Shown here piece by piece: positions 25,336 through 34,770 of a stretch of DNA of 64,000 nt (position 1 is the stretch's first letter; each line of letters starts with the position of its first letter). Location of the stretch: NCBI RefSeq assembly GCF_000621665.1, contig NZ_KK211327.1, positions 37,699 to 101,698 of the forward strand, given 5' to 3'. The notes below the pieces were generated by a model that worked only from the letters and a program-made list of their open reading frames with translations, had not been told where the DNA came from and did not search any database. A program made the translations under genes and the position numbers. The stretch comes from Allorhizobium undicola ORS 992 = ATCC 700741 (GTDB lineage: Bacteria; Pseudomonadota; Alphaproteobacteria; Rhizobiales; Rhizobiaceae).

Positions 25336-27573
25336 TCATTCCGCGGCGGCGCGGTTTTCGGCCGTGCCATCCATGAATTCAGGGAACCATGATTCATGCG
25401 CCTTGCGCAATTCGTCAACCGCAATGGTGCAGACGCCTTCGATGGCAAGCTCCGAGCCCGTGACCTTGCCAAGACGGCGGAACGGAACGCCAGCACCTTC
25501 GGCATTGGCGCAAACGAAGTTTGCCAGATCGGCAGGAACGGCCACGACATAGCGCGCCTGATCTTCACCGAAAAGCAAGGCGTGGCTGGGGCCACGGCTT
25601 TCCGAAAGGTTGACCGCCATACCTCGGGACGAGGCCATGGCCATTTCCGCCAGCGCCAAGGCAAGGCCACCGGATGAAATGTCGTGGCAAGCCGTAACCT
25701 GGCCGTTGCGAATGGCAGAGCGTACGAAGTCGCCATTGCGGCGTTCGGCGTGCAGGTCAACCTCTGGCGCCGGGCCATCGGTGCGGCCCAGAACGTCACG
25801 CAGATAGACGGAGCTGCCCAGATGCGTGCCGTCGGTGCCAATCAGCAGCAGGTGATCGCCTTCCTGAGCGGAACCGATCTTTGCCATGCGCTTCCAGTCC
25901 GGCAGCAGGCCCACACCGGCAATGGTGGGCGTGGGCAGAATGGCAACGCCATTTGTTTCGTTGTAGAGCGAGACATTGCCTGAAACGATCGGGAAATCCA
26001 GCGCCCGGCAGGCTTCGCCAATGCCCTTGATGGCTTCCACGAACTGGCCCATGATTTCCGGCTTTTCGGGGTTGCCGAAGTTCAGGTTGTCGGTTGCCGC
26101 CAGGGGTTCGGCGCCGGTGGCGGTGATGTTGCGCCAGCATTCGGCCACTGCCTGCTTGCCGCCTTCGAAGGGGTCGGCCTCGACATAGCGCGGCGTAACG
26201 TCGGAGGAGAAGGCAAGCGCCTTCGAGGGATGGTTTTCCACACGGATCACGCCCGCGTCGCCGCCCGGCAGTTGCAGGGAATTGCCCTGGATCAGCGTGT
26301 CATATTGTTCATAAACCCAGCGGCGGCTGGACTGGTTCGGAGAACCGACCAGCGTGAGAACCGCGGCCCGGTAATCGGCCGGTTCTTCCACCAGATTGGC
26401 AGGCAGCGGCGCGCGCTTATCGGACTGGCGCCAGGGGCGGTCGTATTCCGGGGCTTCGTCGCCCAGCTCCTTGATGGGCAGATTTGCAACTTCCACGCCC
26501 TGATGGATGATGCGGAAGCGCAAATCATCGGTGGTCTTGCCGACAATGGCGAAATCCAGACCCCATTTGACGAAAATGGCCTTGGCTTCCGCTTCCTTTT
26601 CCGGCTTCAGCACCATGAGCATACGCTCCTGGCTTTCCGAAAGCATCATTTCATAGGCGGTCATGCGCTCTTCGCGCACCGGCACCTTGTCGAGATCAAG
26701 CTCGATGCCGAGATCCCCCTTGGCGCCCATTTCAACGGCAGAACAGGTGAGTCCCGCAGCGCCCATATCCTGAATGGCGATGACGGCACCCGTTGCCATC
26801 AGCTCAAGGCAGGCTTCCAGCAGGCATTTTTCGGTGAAGGGATCGCCGACCTGCACGGTGGGACGCTTTTCCTCGATGGATTCGTCAAATTCGGCCGAGG
26901 CCATGGTTGCGCCGCCCACGCCGTCGCGGCCGGTCTTGGCGCCGAGATAGACGACGGGAAGGCCAACGCCTTCTGCCTTGGAGTAGAAGATGGCATCCGC
27001 ACGGGCAAGTCCTGCCGCAAAGGCGTTCACGAGGATGTTGCCGTTATAGCGTGGGTCGAATTCCACCTCGCCGCCCACGGTGGGTACGCCGAAGGAATTG
27101 CCGTAACCGCCGACACCTGCCACGACGCCCGCGACCAGATGCTTCGTCTTGGGGTGATCCGGCGCGCCGAAGCGCAGGGCGTTCATGGCCGCGACAGGGC
27201 GTGCGCCCATGGTGAAAACGTCGCGCAGGATGCCGCCAACGCCGGTTGCCGCTCCCTGATAGGGCTCGATATAGGAGGGGTGGTTATGGCTCTCCATCTT
27301 GAAGACCACGCAATCGCCATCGTCGATGTCCACGACACCGGCATTTTCGCCCGGACCCTGAATGACGCGCGGCCCCTTGGTGGGAAGGGTGCGCAGCCAC
27401 TTTTTCGAGGATTTGTAGGAGCAATGCTCGTTCCACATGGCCGAGAAGATACCGAGTTCGGTGAAGGTCGGCTCACGCCCGATCAGGTGCAGGATCCGGT
27501 CATATTCTTCCGGCTTCAGGCCGTGGGAGGCAACCAGTTCCGGGGTGATCGGGATGGAGTTCGCAATCGTCAT
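25336..27573 (-). CDS. purL: Phosphoribosylformylglycinamidine synthase, large subunit PurL
   Basis: ATP-dependent synthesis of FGAM in purine biosynthesis, working with PurS and PurQ. The 745 residues match the small-type PurL of alphaproteobacteria and not the 1,300-residue fusion. Motifs include [12 protein letters not shown] near the N-terminus, [11 protein letters not shown] for nucleotide binding, and [12 protein letters not shown] in the C-terminal domain. I take the ATG at 27573 (MTIANSIP); an alternative five codons upstream exists. It leads into bolA after 19 bases, and a divergent J-domain gene lies upstream. Confidence 0.95.
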   Translation of the reverse strand: MTIANSIPITPELVASHGLKPEEYDRILHLIGREPTFTELGIFSAMWNEHCSYKSSKKWLRTLPTKGPRVIQGPGENAGVVDIDDGDCVVFKMESHNHPSYIEPYQGAATGVGGILRDVFTMGARPVAAMNALRFGAPDHPKTKHLVAGVVAGVGGYGNSFGVPTVGGEVEFDPRYNGNILVNAFAAGLARADAIFYSKAEGVGLPVVYLGAKTGRDGVGGATMASAEFDESIEEKRPTVQVGDPFTEKCLLEACLELMATGAVIAIQDMGAAGLTCSAVEMGAKGDLGIELDLDKVPVREERMTAYEMMLSESQERMLMVLKPEKEAEAKAIFVKWGLDFAIVGKTTDDLRFRIIHQGVEVANLPIKELGDEAPEYDRPWRQSDKRAPLPANLVEEPADYRAAVLTLVGSPNQSSRRWVYEQYDTLIQGNSLQLPGGDAGVIRVENHPSKALAFSSDVTPRYVEADPFEGGKQAVAECWRNITATGAEPLAATDNLNFGNPEKPEIMGQFVEAIKGIGEACRALDFPIVSGNVSLYNETNGVAILPTPTIAGVGLLPDWKRMAKIGSAQEGDHLLLIGTDGTHLGSSVYLRDVLGRTDGPAPEVDLHAERRNGDFVRSAIRNGQVTACHDISSGGLALALAEMAMASSRGMAVNLSESRGPSHALLFGEDQARYVVAVPADLANFVCANAEGAGVPFRRLGKVTGSELAIEGVCTIAVDELRKAHESWFPEFMDGTAENRAAAE

Positions 27574-27830
27574 GGCTCTCTCTAACAATATCCGGCGTGG
27601 AAATTTGCCGCCCTTTTATAGCAGCGCAAGGCTTTGTGCGACTGGAAAATGCGGCTTTTTCATGCTGTGGATGAAGGTGGTGGAAAACAGGGCTGGGGAT
27701 AGGCGTTTTCTTTCCACATTTTCGCCCTGCCTTGCGTTAGACTTGCGGCTGATTTGCGGCGGCCCGTTCTTGTCTGGCCGCATGAGGAAAGCCGTTTATC
27801 TCCTTTGTTTCCTTGTAAAAAGGTGTTTTT

Positions 27831-28442
27831 GTGATCGATCCCTACGCCATGCTCGGACTGGAGCGAGACGCCGATGAAGCCGCCATCAAGGCGGCCTACC
27901 GCGGCAAGGCGAAAAATGCGCATCCGGATGCGGGTGGCGATCCCGAGGATTTCGGCAGGCTCACCACCTCTTATGAATTGCTGAAGGATCCGGTGCGCCG
28001 CAAGGTCTATGACGATACCGGCTATGATCCGCAACTGGCCGACGTTGCCGACCTCAAGGGGCTGATGGTTCTGGAAACGCTTATCAACGACATGATTCTG
28101 GATGAGCGGGAGCCGGGCAGCTTCGATCCCGTCGCCGGTTTGCGGCGCAAGTTGACCGACGATATTCTCAAGGCGCGCTTTCACATTCTGGAGCTTGAGC
28201 GGCATCGCACCCGTATTCGCAAACATATGGACAGGATCGGCCGTCGCCCGGAAACCGATGTTCTCGGCTCCATGCTCCGGGCGCGTGTCCAGTCCATTGC
28301 CGAGGCGATCAAGACCGCCGAAACGCAGATCGAGGCGATAGAGCGGGCCTATTCCATGCTTGAAGGCTATTCCTACGAACTGGAGCCGCCTGCCATCACC
28401 ATCGCTGAGCCGGTGCCCGATCTTCCCAAGGCGGCAGAATAG
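27831..28442 (+). CDS. J-domain (DnaJ-like) protein
   Basis: A 203-residue co-chaperone-like protein. The J domain occupies residues 1-65, with the HPD motif in KNAHPDAGGDPEDF, preceded by DPYAMLGLERDADEAAIKAAYRG. The rest is helical and charged, with a long coiled-coil tendency around residues 100-180; there is no zinc finger or C-terminal substrate domain of classical DnaJ. It starts with GTG. It probably stimulates a DnaK-type ATPase on a specific client that cannot be named here. Confidence 0.88.
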   Translation: MIDPYAMLGLERDADEAAIKAAYRGKAKNAHPDAGGDPEDFGRLTTSYELLKDPVRRKVYDDTGYDPQLADVADLKGLMVLETLINDMILDEREPGSFDPVAGLRRKLTDDILKARFHILELERHRTRIRKHMDRIGRRPETDVLGSMLRARVQSIAEAIKTAETQIEAIERAYSMLEGYSYELEPPAITIAEPVPDLPKAAE

Positions 28443-28708
28443 GCAAGACGGCAGGCGCGAAGATGCCGGGGCGCGTCTGCGCACGCGATCCCGCCTGTAT
28501 TTGCGTTTTTGCAAGACCTGCGTCGCGAAGCGTTCCCGGTCTGCCGCAAATGCCCATGCCCAACCCTTGCCATAATGGTAGGGTTCATCGCACGCGGAAA
28601 ATATTTTCCTGACCATGGAACGGAATGTCTCTGCCGGCATTTGGCGGCGATGATGTGGAGTGTCTTGCAGCTCGGGCTGCGGCGCGACCGATACGGAGAT
28701 GGGACTTT

Positions 28709-29104
28709 ATGGCTCGCTACGATCTTAACCGGCTTCTGGAGATTGATGACGATACGCCGGGAGGAAGGCTTGCAGCGGCGCGCGATGCGGCGGGCATTGA
28801 CCTTGCCACGCTTTCGCTGCTTGCCGGTGTGCCGATGCAGTGCCTGAAGGCATGGGAAGCAGATCGATGCGAGGCCGACCCCTCCGGTCTCGACCATGTT
28901 GCCGGGGTTCTGGGCGTTACCGGCGAATGGCTGGCAACGGGCGTTGGAAGCGAACCGGATCAATGCGGTGACGCTTCCACCTTGACCGTGATGCGGCGCG
29001 AATTGCAGCGGCTTGTGAACATGTATGAGGAAACCGGCGCCATGATAGAAACCCTTCACCAGCGCATCCGCGACATGGAGCAGCGCAGCGGCAACCGCCG
29101 CTGA
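28709..29104 (+). CDS. XRE-type helix-turn-helix protein
   Basis: A 131-residue protein. The N-terminal half has a Cro/C1-type helix-turn-helix (GGRLAAARDAAGIDLATLSLLAGVP, then LKAWEADRCE...GLDHVAGVLGV). The C-terminal half is a predicted helix or coiled coil (MRRELQRLVNMYEETGAMIE). I place the start at the ATG 28709 because the HTH then begins at a normal distance; an in-frame extension to 28625 is not convincing. It converges with lipB, leaving three bases between the stops. Its targets are unknown. Confidence 0.78.
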   Translation: MARYDLNRLLEIDDDTPGGRLAAARDAAGIDLATLSLLAGVPMQCLKAWEADRCEADPSGLDHVAGVLGVTGEWLATGVGSEPDQCGDASTLTVMRRELQRLVNMYEETGAMIETLHQRIRDMEQRSGNRR

Positions 29105-29107
29105 CGC

Positions 29108-29833
29108 TCAGGCTTCGTTTGCCGTGGCGCCGAAGACGCTTTCAAACGCCTGCCGCAACTGAATATCCACATCGGTCATCATGACGGGAAGGCCAAGATC
29201 GGCAAGGCTGGTGACGCCATAGGCGGAGATGCCACAGGGCACGATGCCGCCATAATGGCCAAGATCCGGCTCCACGTTCAAGGACAGGCCGTGAAAGCTC
29301 ACCCAGCGGCGCAGGCGAATGCCGAGTGCGGCGATCTTGTCTTCGCTGACCGAACCATCCGGCAGGGGCGGTTTTTCCGGGCGGCGTACCCATACGCCCA
29401 CCCGATCTTCCCGGCGCTCGCCCCGCACATTCATGCTGTCCAGCGTGCGGATAACCACCTCTTCCAGCGCGGCCACATACGCGCGCACGTCCTGCCGGCG
29501 GCGCTTGAGGTCCAGCATGACATAGGCAATGCGCTGGCCCGGTCCGTGATAGGTATATTCGCCGCCCCGCCCGGTCGCAAAAACGGGAAAACGCTGCTTG
29601 TCTACCAGATCTTTCGGATCGGCGCTGGTTCCGGCGGTGTAAAGGGGCGGATGTTCCAACAGCCATACCAGCTCGTCAGCCTCGCCAGCGGCAATGGCGG
29701 CAACCTCGGCCTCCATGGCGGCCAATGCCACAGGATAGGCAACCGGCTCATCGGAAATGCGCCAGCGAACCGGAGGGGAGCCCGGTGTTGCAAACATCTC
29801 AACCTGAAGATCGGTGCGGAGCATGGCGCTCAT
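29108..29833 (-). CDS. lipB: Octanoyltransferase LipB
   Basis: Transfers octanoyl groups from acyl carrier protein to lipoyl domains. Up to 241 residues. The motif [13 protein letters not shown] and the segment [13 protein letters not shown] are diagnostic. The catalytic Cys is in GIVPCGIS and the Lys in [12 protein letters not shown]. The start may be ATG 29833 or, better placed relative to GGAAAGG, ATG 29824. It supplies lipoate for 2-oxoacid dehydrogenases, consistent with a TCA-capable aerobe. The gene stands alone on its strand. Confidence 0.94.
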   Translation of the reverse strand: MSAMLRTDLQVEMFATPGSPPVRWRISDEPVAYPVALAAMEAEVAAIAAGEADELVWLLEHPPLYTAGTSADPKDLVDKQRFPVFATGRGGEYTYHGPGQRIAYVMLDLKRRRQDVRAYVAALEEVVIRTLDSMNVRGERREDRVGVWVRRPEKPPLPDGSVSEDKIAALGIRLRRWVSFHGLSLNVEPDLGHYGGIVPCGISAYGVTSLADLGLPVMMTDVDIQLRQAFESVFGATANEA

Positions 29834-30136
29834 CCTTTCCAGCGGCGAGGGCGAAGGGGCTGTGGAATCGATTCCCGATGCTCTTGCCGTTTTTCGCGAA
29901 TTTTTTCCGGTAAGTGGCAGGAATGACCTCTGAATTCAAGGGAGGCGAAAAAACCTCTGAATATTTTTAAAAGCGCATATAGCCGGATTTGCGGGCTTTC
30001 CGGTCGTTCATCCACAGGCTGGCTTCGCCTGTTTCGAAGTTTTCATAAAAATGTTGCACACGACACTTGTGCAGCCCAAATCCATTTGCTAGATGCCTCC
30101 TCGCCGACGCAAGTTGGCGCAAAACACTACCACGAT
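29834..30136. other. Gap between lipB and tRNA-Leu
   Basis: About 300 bases holding the lipB promoter side and the region upstream of the tRNA. I see no coding frame, repeat or operator that I can support. Confidence 0.5.
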
Positions 30137-30221
30137 GCGGTCGTGGCGGAATTGGTAGACGCGCAGCGTTGAGGTCGCTGTGGGGCAACCCGTGGAAGTT
30201 CGAGTCTTCTCGACCGCACCA
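30137..30221 (+). tRNA. tRNA-Leu (anticodon GAG)
   Basis: The acceptor arms GCGGTCG (30137-30143) and CGACCGC (30211-30217) pair perfectly, followed by A and an encoded CCA. The anticodon stem CAGCG/CGCTG encloses TTGAGGT with GAG at 30171-30173. A long variable arm, as in leucine tRNAs, precedes the T arm with GTTCGAGTC. It decodes CUC and CUU. Confidence 0.96.
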
Positions 30222-30227
30222 AAAAAA

Positions 30228-30251
30228 CCCGGCCATCGGCCGGGTTTTTTG
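30228..30251 (+). terminator. Terminator after tRNA-Leu
   Basis: CCCGGCC-ATC-GGCCGGG followed by six T residues, seven bases after the tRNA 3-prime end. Confidence 0.95.
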
Positions 30252-30295
30252 TTTTTCTTCAATGATCTGGCGGTGAAGGCGCCCGGCGCCTTACG

Positions 30296-30793
30296 CTATT
30301 CCTCGTCTGGCTGATGTGTGTCTACGCCCAGCGTCTCGATGTGGTTGATGACGTGGCGCACGCCGGGAACGGTGAGGGCTATGCGTCCGGCAAGGTGGCG
30401 CTCCTCATTGGTGTCCACAGAGCCGGTCAGCGTCATGATATGGCCTTCGGCGTGCATTTCCACATTGTTGAACTCGGCTTCGTGTTGCAGGTCGAGTCGG
30501 TCGCGCAACTGGCTTTCCATTTCGTCGGCATTTTCGCGTCCCTGTGTTTCAGGCAGAAGTCCGTCGGTGAGGGGTTCCTGTGCGCCGGCTGCATTTGTGC
30601 TATCGATACTGAAGCCGCCATTGGTGTCGCGGTCGAAATTGCCGGGCGTATCGCCATAGGCGCGATTTTCCGCCGGTTGCGAGGATGCGCCGGGGGTGTC
30701 GGAATAGGGCCATCCGTCGCGCAGGTCGCGCTCCTGACGGTCACGAAATTCTTCTTCGCCGGAAAGTTCCTGATTGCTGCGGGGGTGGGCCAT
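30296..30793 (-). CDS. BON-domain protein
   Basis: A 165-residue hydrophilic protein. The first 80 residues are disordered and rich in Asp, Glu, Arg and Gly. A BON domain follows (about residues 88-155): QLRDRLDLQHEAEFNNVEMHAEGH, then TLTGSVDTNEERHLAGRIALTVPGVRHVINHIE. BON domains bind membranes or other surfaces. I see no signal peptide from the ATG at 30793, which has GGGAGA in front; so it may be cytoplasmic unless exported otherwise. It lies downstream of the deformylase-like gene on the same strand. Confidence 0.83.
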   Translation of the reverse strand: MAHPRSNQELSGEEEFRDRQERDLRDGWPYSDTPGASSQPAENRAYGDTPGNFDRDTNGGFSIDSTNAAGAQEPLTDGLLPETQGRENADEMESQLRDRLDLQHEAEFNNVEMHAEGHIMTLTGSVDTNEERHLAGRIALTVPGVRHVINHIETLGVDTHQPDEE

Positions 30794-30864
30794 GCTGCAT
30801 CTCCCTGTCGGATCAAACCACTGCTGCCACAACGTGCGGGCAGGGGTTTGGTTCAACGGGACTG

Positions 30865-31353
30865 TCAGGCGCTCTTGCGCCACTTCTTCAGGAGGCGTTC
30901 CCGCTTCAGCCGGGACAGGCGTTGCACCCAGAAAATGCCGTCAAGCTGATCGATCTCGTGCTGGATGCAGATTGCCGCGAAACCCTTCAGCTCCTCCTCG
31001 CGCAAGGTTCCATCCAGGGTCTGATAGCGAATCGTGACGGAAGACGGGCGCACAACCTTTTCGACCATTCCGGGCATGGAAACGCTTCCTTCCTCGTGCT
31101 CCATCGTTTCGGCGGAGGAGCAAAGGATCACCGGATTGACGAAATCGCGCCTGCCGCCAAATTCCGCAAGCTCAATGATTGTCAGACGGCGCAGGTCGCC
31201 CACATGCGCGGCTGTGATGCCAATGCCGGGGGCGGCTTTCATTGCCGCGTAAAGCTCGTCCGCAAAGGTTTTCAGCTCTTCGTCGAACAGCGTCACCGGC
31301 GCGCAGGCGCTGGCAAGGGCCGGATGAGGGTAGGTGAGGATGGAAAGACGCAT
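30865..31353 (-). CDS. Peptide-deformylase-like protein lacking metal ligands
   Basis: A 162-residue protein with the peptide deformylase fold signature but altered active site. Motif 1 is GIGITAAH (Gln replaced by His50). Motif 2 is EGSVS (Cys replaced by Ser90). Motif 3 is HEIDQ (second His replaced by Gln136). Only His132 and Glu133 of the classical set remain. Codons AGC and CAG confirm the substitutions. N-formyl-Met deformylation is therefore doubtful. Its ATG overlaps the fnrN stop in TGATG, so it is translationally coupled to the oxygen regulator. A true deformylase must be encoded elsewhere. Confidence 0.85.
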   Translation of the reverse strand: MRLSILTYPHPALASACAPVTLFDEELKTFADELYAAMKAAPGIGITAAHVGDLRRLTIIELAEFGGRRDFVNPVILCSSAETMEHEEGSVSMPGMVEKVVRPSSVTIRYQTLDGTLREEELKGFAAICIQHEIDQLDGIFWVQRLSRLKRERLLKKWRKSA

Positions 31354-32075
31354 CAATCCACGCCAGCGGCGTCCTTGAGGCGGTGGGCATCGGGCACCAC
31401 GACGTGGCGATTGTTCTCGATGACAATGACGCCTTCCTTGCGGAGCTTGGTCATCTGGCGGCTGACGGTTTCGATGGTCAGGCCGAGAAAATCGGCGATG
31501 TCGGCGCGCGATAGCGGCAGATCGAAGGCTTTGCTGAATTTCTCCAGCGGATTGATGTGGGTGGCGATGAGATAAAGGAAGCTTGCGACCTTTTCCTGGG
31601 CTGTCTTGCGGCCAAGGGTCAGCATCCAGTCGCGGGCTTCGTCCAGTTCCTTGAGCGATTGCGTGTGCAGCTTATGCTCGAAATCCGGGGCCTCGGCCAC
31701 AATGCGGTCGATCACGGCGCGGGGAAAGGCGCAGATTTCCGCGTCGGTTGCCGCTTCCGCCGTCAGGCTGCTTTCCTTGTAGAAGGGCCGCCCCATGAAA
31801 TCGGGGGCGAATTGCAGGCCGACAATCTGCTGGCGGCCATCGGCCATCATCTTCGACAGTTTCACAACGCCATTGAGGATGTTGCTATAGGCGGCGATCT
31901 GTTCGCCCTGGCCGATCACCTCGTCACCGGCGCAAACCTTGCGGCGCGTCGAGTGGCGGTTGAGTTCGATCAATTGCAAGACGGAAAGCGTGGAGCATAC
32001 TCCACCGTGCCGTGCTTCGCAGCCCTTGCACACCTGAGGTGCCTCAGCTTCCAGATTGATGCGTTTGCTATGCAT
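31353..32075 (-). CDS. fnrN: Crp/Fnr-family oxygen regulator FnrN
   Basis: A 240-residue transcription factor. The N-terminal Cys set (Cys16, Cys19, Cys27 in VCKGCEARHGGVC) plus a Cys in the effector domain (AEICAF) match [4Fe-4S] oxygen sensors of the FNR type. The cAMP-like beta-roll is followed by a dimer helix and the DNA-binding helix ETVSRQMTKLRKEG. The ATG at 32075 (MHSKRIN) gives the normal length; upstream frame residues are not family-like. It is divergent from hemN, with one Fnr box between them, so it probably controls itself and hemN. Confidence 0.92.
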   Translation of the reverse strand: MHSKRINLEAEAPQVCKGCEARHGGVCSTLSVLQLIELNRHSTRRKVCAGDEVIGQGEQIAAYSNILNGVVKLSKMMADGRQQIVGLQFAPDFMGRPFYKESSLTAEAATDAEICAFPRAVIDRIVAEAPDFEHKLHTQSLKELDEARDWMLTLGRKTAQEKVASFLYLIATHINPLEKFSKAFDLPLSRADIADFLGLTIETVSRQMTKLRKEGVIVIENNRHVVVPDAHRLKDAAGVD

Positions 32076-32201
32076 ATCCAAGTGTCCGCCACCCCGAACG
32101 CAGGTTTGTAACCGCTGGTTCACGCCCGGCCGCACCCTACACGCGGAAAGGCCATTCTTGCTTCGATGCCCGTCAAGATACCTCACTGTCCTTACCATAA
32201 C

Positions 32202-32215
32202 TTGATCGAAGTCAA
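32202..32215. promoter_or_regulatory. Fnr/FixK box between fnrN and hemN
   Basis: TTGATCGAAGTCAA matches the TTGAT-N4-ATCAA consensus with one difference. It lies 80 bases before hemN and 127 before fnrN, a suitable place to act on both divergent promoters. Confidence 0.85.
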
Positions 32216-32294
32216 AGTCAGGAAGTGAAATCGGGCCTAGGACATTAGACCAATAGAGACCGCCCGAAAGCCGTTATCCCGAGGATAAATCCCC

Positions 32295-33647
32295 ATGAAC
32301 ATCCAGCCCCTTCTGGAAAAATATTCCGCGCCGGTTCCTCGCTATACCAGCTATCCTACCGCGCCGCATTTTCACAGCGGCATTGACTGCGGCAAATATG
32401 CGCGGTGGCTTTCCATGCTGGGCAAGGGCGATCGTCTGTCTCTCTATCTCCATATACCTTATTGCGACAGGCTGTGCTGGTTTTGCGCCTGCCACACCAA
32501 ACATACGTTGCGATACGATCCTATTGCAACTTATCTTTTGGCAATTCACCGGGAAATTGAAACGATCGGCAGTCTGGTCAGCCGAGAGAGCCGCGTTACG
32601 GCGGTGCATTTCGGCGGCGGCTCGCCCACCATGCTCAAGCCGGAGGATATGGAGGCGCTGATGGCCAAGCTGCGCTCCTCCTTCACCTTTGCCGATGATG
32701 TGGAAATCAGCGTGGAGATGGACCCAAACGACCTTGACGAGGCGCGCTATGACGGGTTGGCCGCCATTGGCATGACACGGGCAAGCCTTGGCATTCAGGA
32801 TTTCGATCCGAAGGTGCAGCAGTCCATCAATCGCATCCAGACCTTCGAGCAGACCCGCGCCGTGGTGGAGGCCATGCGGGCACGGGGTGTGCGCTCGGTC
32901 AATTGCGATCTGCTCTATGGCCTTCCGCACCAGACGCTCGAAACGTTGGAAAACACCGTACGTCAGGTTCTGTCGCTCGATCCGGACCGGCTGGCGCTGT
33001 TCGGCTATGCCCATGTGCCGTGGATGAAAAAACACCAGACGATGATCGATGAGGCAACACTTCCCGATCTTTCCGGGCGCTTTCAGCAGATGCAACATGC
33101 CGCTTCACTGCTGACGCAGGCCGGTTACGAACCCATCGGCATCGATCATTTTGCCAGGCCGCAGGACAGCATGGCAAAGGCTGCCGCAAATGGCACGCTG
33201 CGGCGCAATTTCCAGGGCTATACGGTGGATGCGGCCGAGGCGCTGATCGGCTTCGGTGCATCGTCGATCGGGCAATTGCCGCAAGGCTATGTGCAGAACA
33301 CCGCTGCCACCGGCGAATATCAGCGCATGGTGGAAGAGGGCGGTCTGGCCGTGCAGCGCGGCATTGCGCTCAGCGAGGAGGATCGGGCGCGCGCCAGCAT
33401 GATCGAATCCATCATGTGCCGATTTTCCGTTTCCTTTGCCGCGCTGCGAAAGGCTTTTCCGGCCGTGGCCGGAACATTGATTGGCGAGGCGAGAGATTTT
33501 GCGGCTGGAAATCCGGATCGTCTCTGTTTTATCGCCGATGATGCGCTTGTTCTGACCGAGGCTGGCAAGCCCTTCGCGCGGGTGGTGGCGGCTGTGTTCG
33601 ATTCTTATCTTGCCACCGGCAAGGCCCGTCATTCCATCGCCGTTTGA
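32295..33647 (+). CDS. hemN: Oxygen-independent coproporphyrinogen III oxidase HemN
   Basis: A radical-SAM enzyme that makes protoporphyrinogen IX without oxygen, for haem synthesis under low oxygen. The 450 residues are normal. The cluster motif is CDRLCWFCAC (CX3CX2CXC, residues 57-66), with the HFGGGSPT glycine motif near residue 110. An upstream Fnr box fits low-oxygen induction. The C-terminal HemN domain (residues about 350-430) is complete, so this is not the HemW-type paralogue. Confidence 0.95.
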   Translation: MNIQPLLEKYSAPVPRYTSYPTAPHFHSGIDCGKYARWLSMLGKGDRLSLYLHIPYCDRLCWFCACHTKHTLRYDPIATYLLAIHREIETIGSLVSRESRVTAVHFGGGSPTMLKPEDMEALMAKLRSSFTFADDVEISVEMDPNDLDEARYDGLAAIGMTRASLGIQDFDPKVQQSINRIQTFEQTRAVVEAMRARGVRSVNCDLLYGLPHQTLETLENTVRQVLSLDPDRLALFGYAHVPWMKKHQTMIDEATLPDLSGRFQQMQHAASLLTQAGYEPIGIDHFARPQDSMAKAAANGTLRRNFQGYTVDAAEALIGFGASSIGQLPQGYVQNTAATGEYQRMVEEGGLAVQRGIALSEEDRARASMIESIMCRFSVSFAALRKAFPAVAGTLIGEARDFAAGNPDRLCFIADDALVLTEAGKPFARVVAAVFDSYLATGKARHSIAV

Positions 33648-33753
33648 GAAAAGGCAGGCGTTTTTGTTCCATTCGCCGAAAACAGGCCATTGGCTTTTGT
33701 GCGAGTTTTGCCTATGTGGGACGCTGAATTGGAATTTGTGAAGGACTATCCCC

Positions 33754-34032
33754 GTGACTGCAACATTTGACAAGGTCGCCGACATCATTGCTGAAACCAG
33801 CGAGATCGACCGCGAAACCATCACTCCCGATAGCCATACCATTGACGATCTCGGCATCGACAGCCTTGACTTCCTGGACATCGTTTTCGCGATCGACAAG
33901 GAATTCGGCATCAAGATCCCGCTGGAGCAGTGGACGCAGGAAGTGAACGAAGGCAAGGTTTCCACCGAGGAATATTTCGTCCTCAAGAACCTTTGCGCCA
34001 AGATCGACGAATTGCGCGCCGCCAAGGCCTGA
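33754..34032 (+). CDS. acpXL: Acyl carrier protein AcpXL
   Basis: The special acyl carrier protein that holds the very-long-chain (27-hydroxy-C28 type) acyl group for lipid A. It has 92 residues, longer than ordinary AcpP. The phosphopantetheine Ser37 is in [10 protein letters not shown]. The C-terminal extension ([19 protein letters not shown]) is typical of AcpXL. It starts with GTG. It is the first gene of a six-gene plus-strand cluster ending in lpxXL, whose product transfers the chain. Confidence 0.95.
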   Translation: MTATFDKVADIIAETSEIDRETITPDSHTIDDLGIDSLDFLDIVFAIDKEFGIKIPLEQWTQEVNEGKVSTEEYFVLKNLCAKIDELRAAKA

Positions 34033-34060
34033 TTGAACAACGGTCAGCCGAGGGCCTGCC

Positions 34061-34534
34061 ATGCTGCTGGAATATTTCCAGATGATCGACGAGGTGGTGA
34101 GCCTCGACCAGCCACGCGCCAACATCGTGGCCCGTTCGGTGGTGCCGGAAAAAAGTCCGGTCTTCGAAGGACATTTTCCGGGAATGCCGCTGGTGCCGGG
34201 TGTTCTTTTGATCGAGACCATGGCGCAGGCTTCCGGTTTGCTGGTGCTTGCCGCAACCGATTTCGTCGCCATGCCCTTCCTCATGTCGGTAGATGGCGCG
34301 AAAATGCGCGCCTTCGTGGAGCCGAATGCCGTGCTCGACATTGAGGCGCATCTGGAGCATGAAGGGTCCGGCTTTGCCGTCACGAAGGCGAAGATCACCT
34401 CCGGCGGCAAGAAAGTGGCCGACTGCCAGTTGAAGCTGCGCACAATGGCTTTTTCCGAAGTGCCGCTTGGCGACATCGTTCGCGCCCGCGCGGCGGAGAT
34501 CGGCCTGATGAAGGCCATCGCTGCGGCTGGATAA
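34061..34534 (+). CDS. FabZ-like 3-hydroxyacyl-ACP dehydratase for long-chain lipid A
   Basis: A 157-residue hotdog-fold dehydratase. The catalytic His38 lies in GHFPGMPLVPG and the catalytic acid Glu52 in LIETMAQ, as in FabZ. It is slightly longer than FabZ at the C-terminus. Placed 28 bases after acpXL, it most likely acts on AcpXL-bound intermediates during elongation to C28. The housekeeping FabZ is expected elsewhere, next to lpxD and lpxA. Confidence 0.9.
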   Translation: MLLEYFQMIDEVVSLDQPRANIVARSVVPEKSPVFEGHFPGMPLVPGVLLIETMAQASGLLVLAATDFVAMPFLMSVDGAKMRAFVEPNAVLDIEAHLEHEGSGFAVTKAKITSGGKKVADCQLKLRTMAFSEVPLGDIVRARAAEIGLMKAIAAAG

Positions 34535-34770
34535 AGCAGGACTCCGGCCCTGCCGCCGGAAGAAAGACAGTCATTGATCGGTGCGCCGGCAGTACGGTTT
34601 GCCAGAAAGTGACTTTTTCATGATTTCGTCATCAAGGCCGCCGCTTTTGCGTGCGGCCTTATTGCATATGGAAAAGCTTCGGAGTAGGGCACTGCCATCC
34701 TCTCCCGGAGTGCAGTTGCGCCGCCATACCGGCGATCCTGGCCGGGTTGGCCATTGATAAAGGAATGGAC

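Noticed and set aside
25080..25841. Long open frame reaching far upstream of BolA
   Set aside because: The extra 175 residues lie within purL in another frame and are low-complexity; the BolA start at 25316 has a ribosome site and matches family length.
30865..31353. Annotation as a functional peptide deformylase
   Set aside because: Two of three metal ligands and the motif 1 Gln are replaced, confirmed at codon level, so only a deformylase-like call is justified.
32274..33098. 274-residue minus-strand frame opposite hemN
   Set aside because: Antisense of a radical-SAM enzyme with clear motifs.
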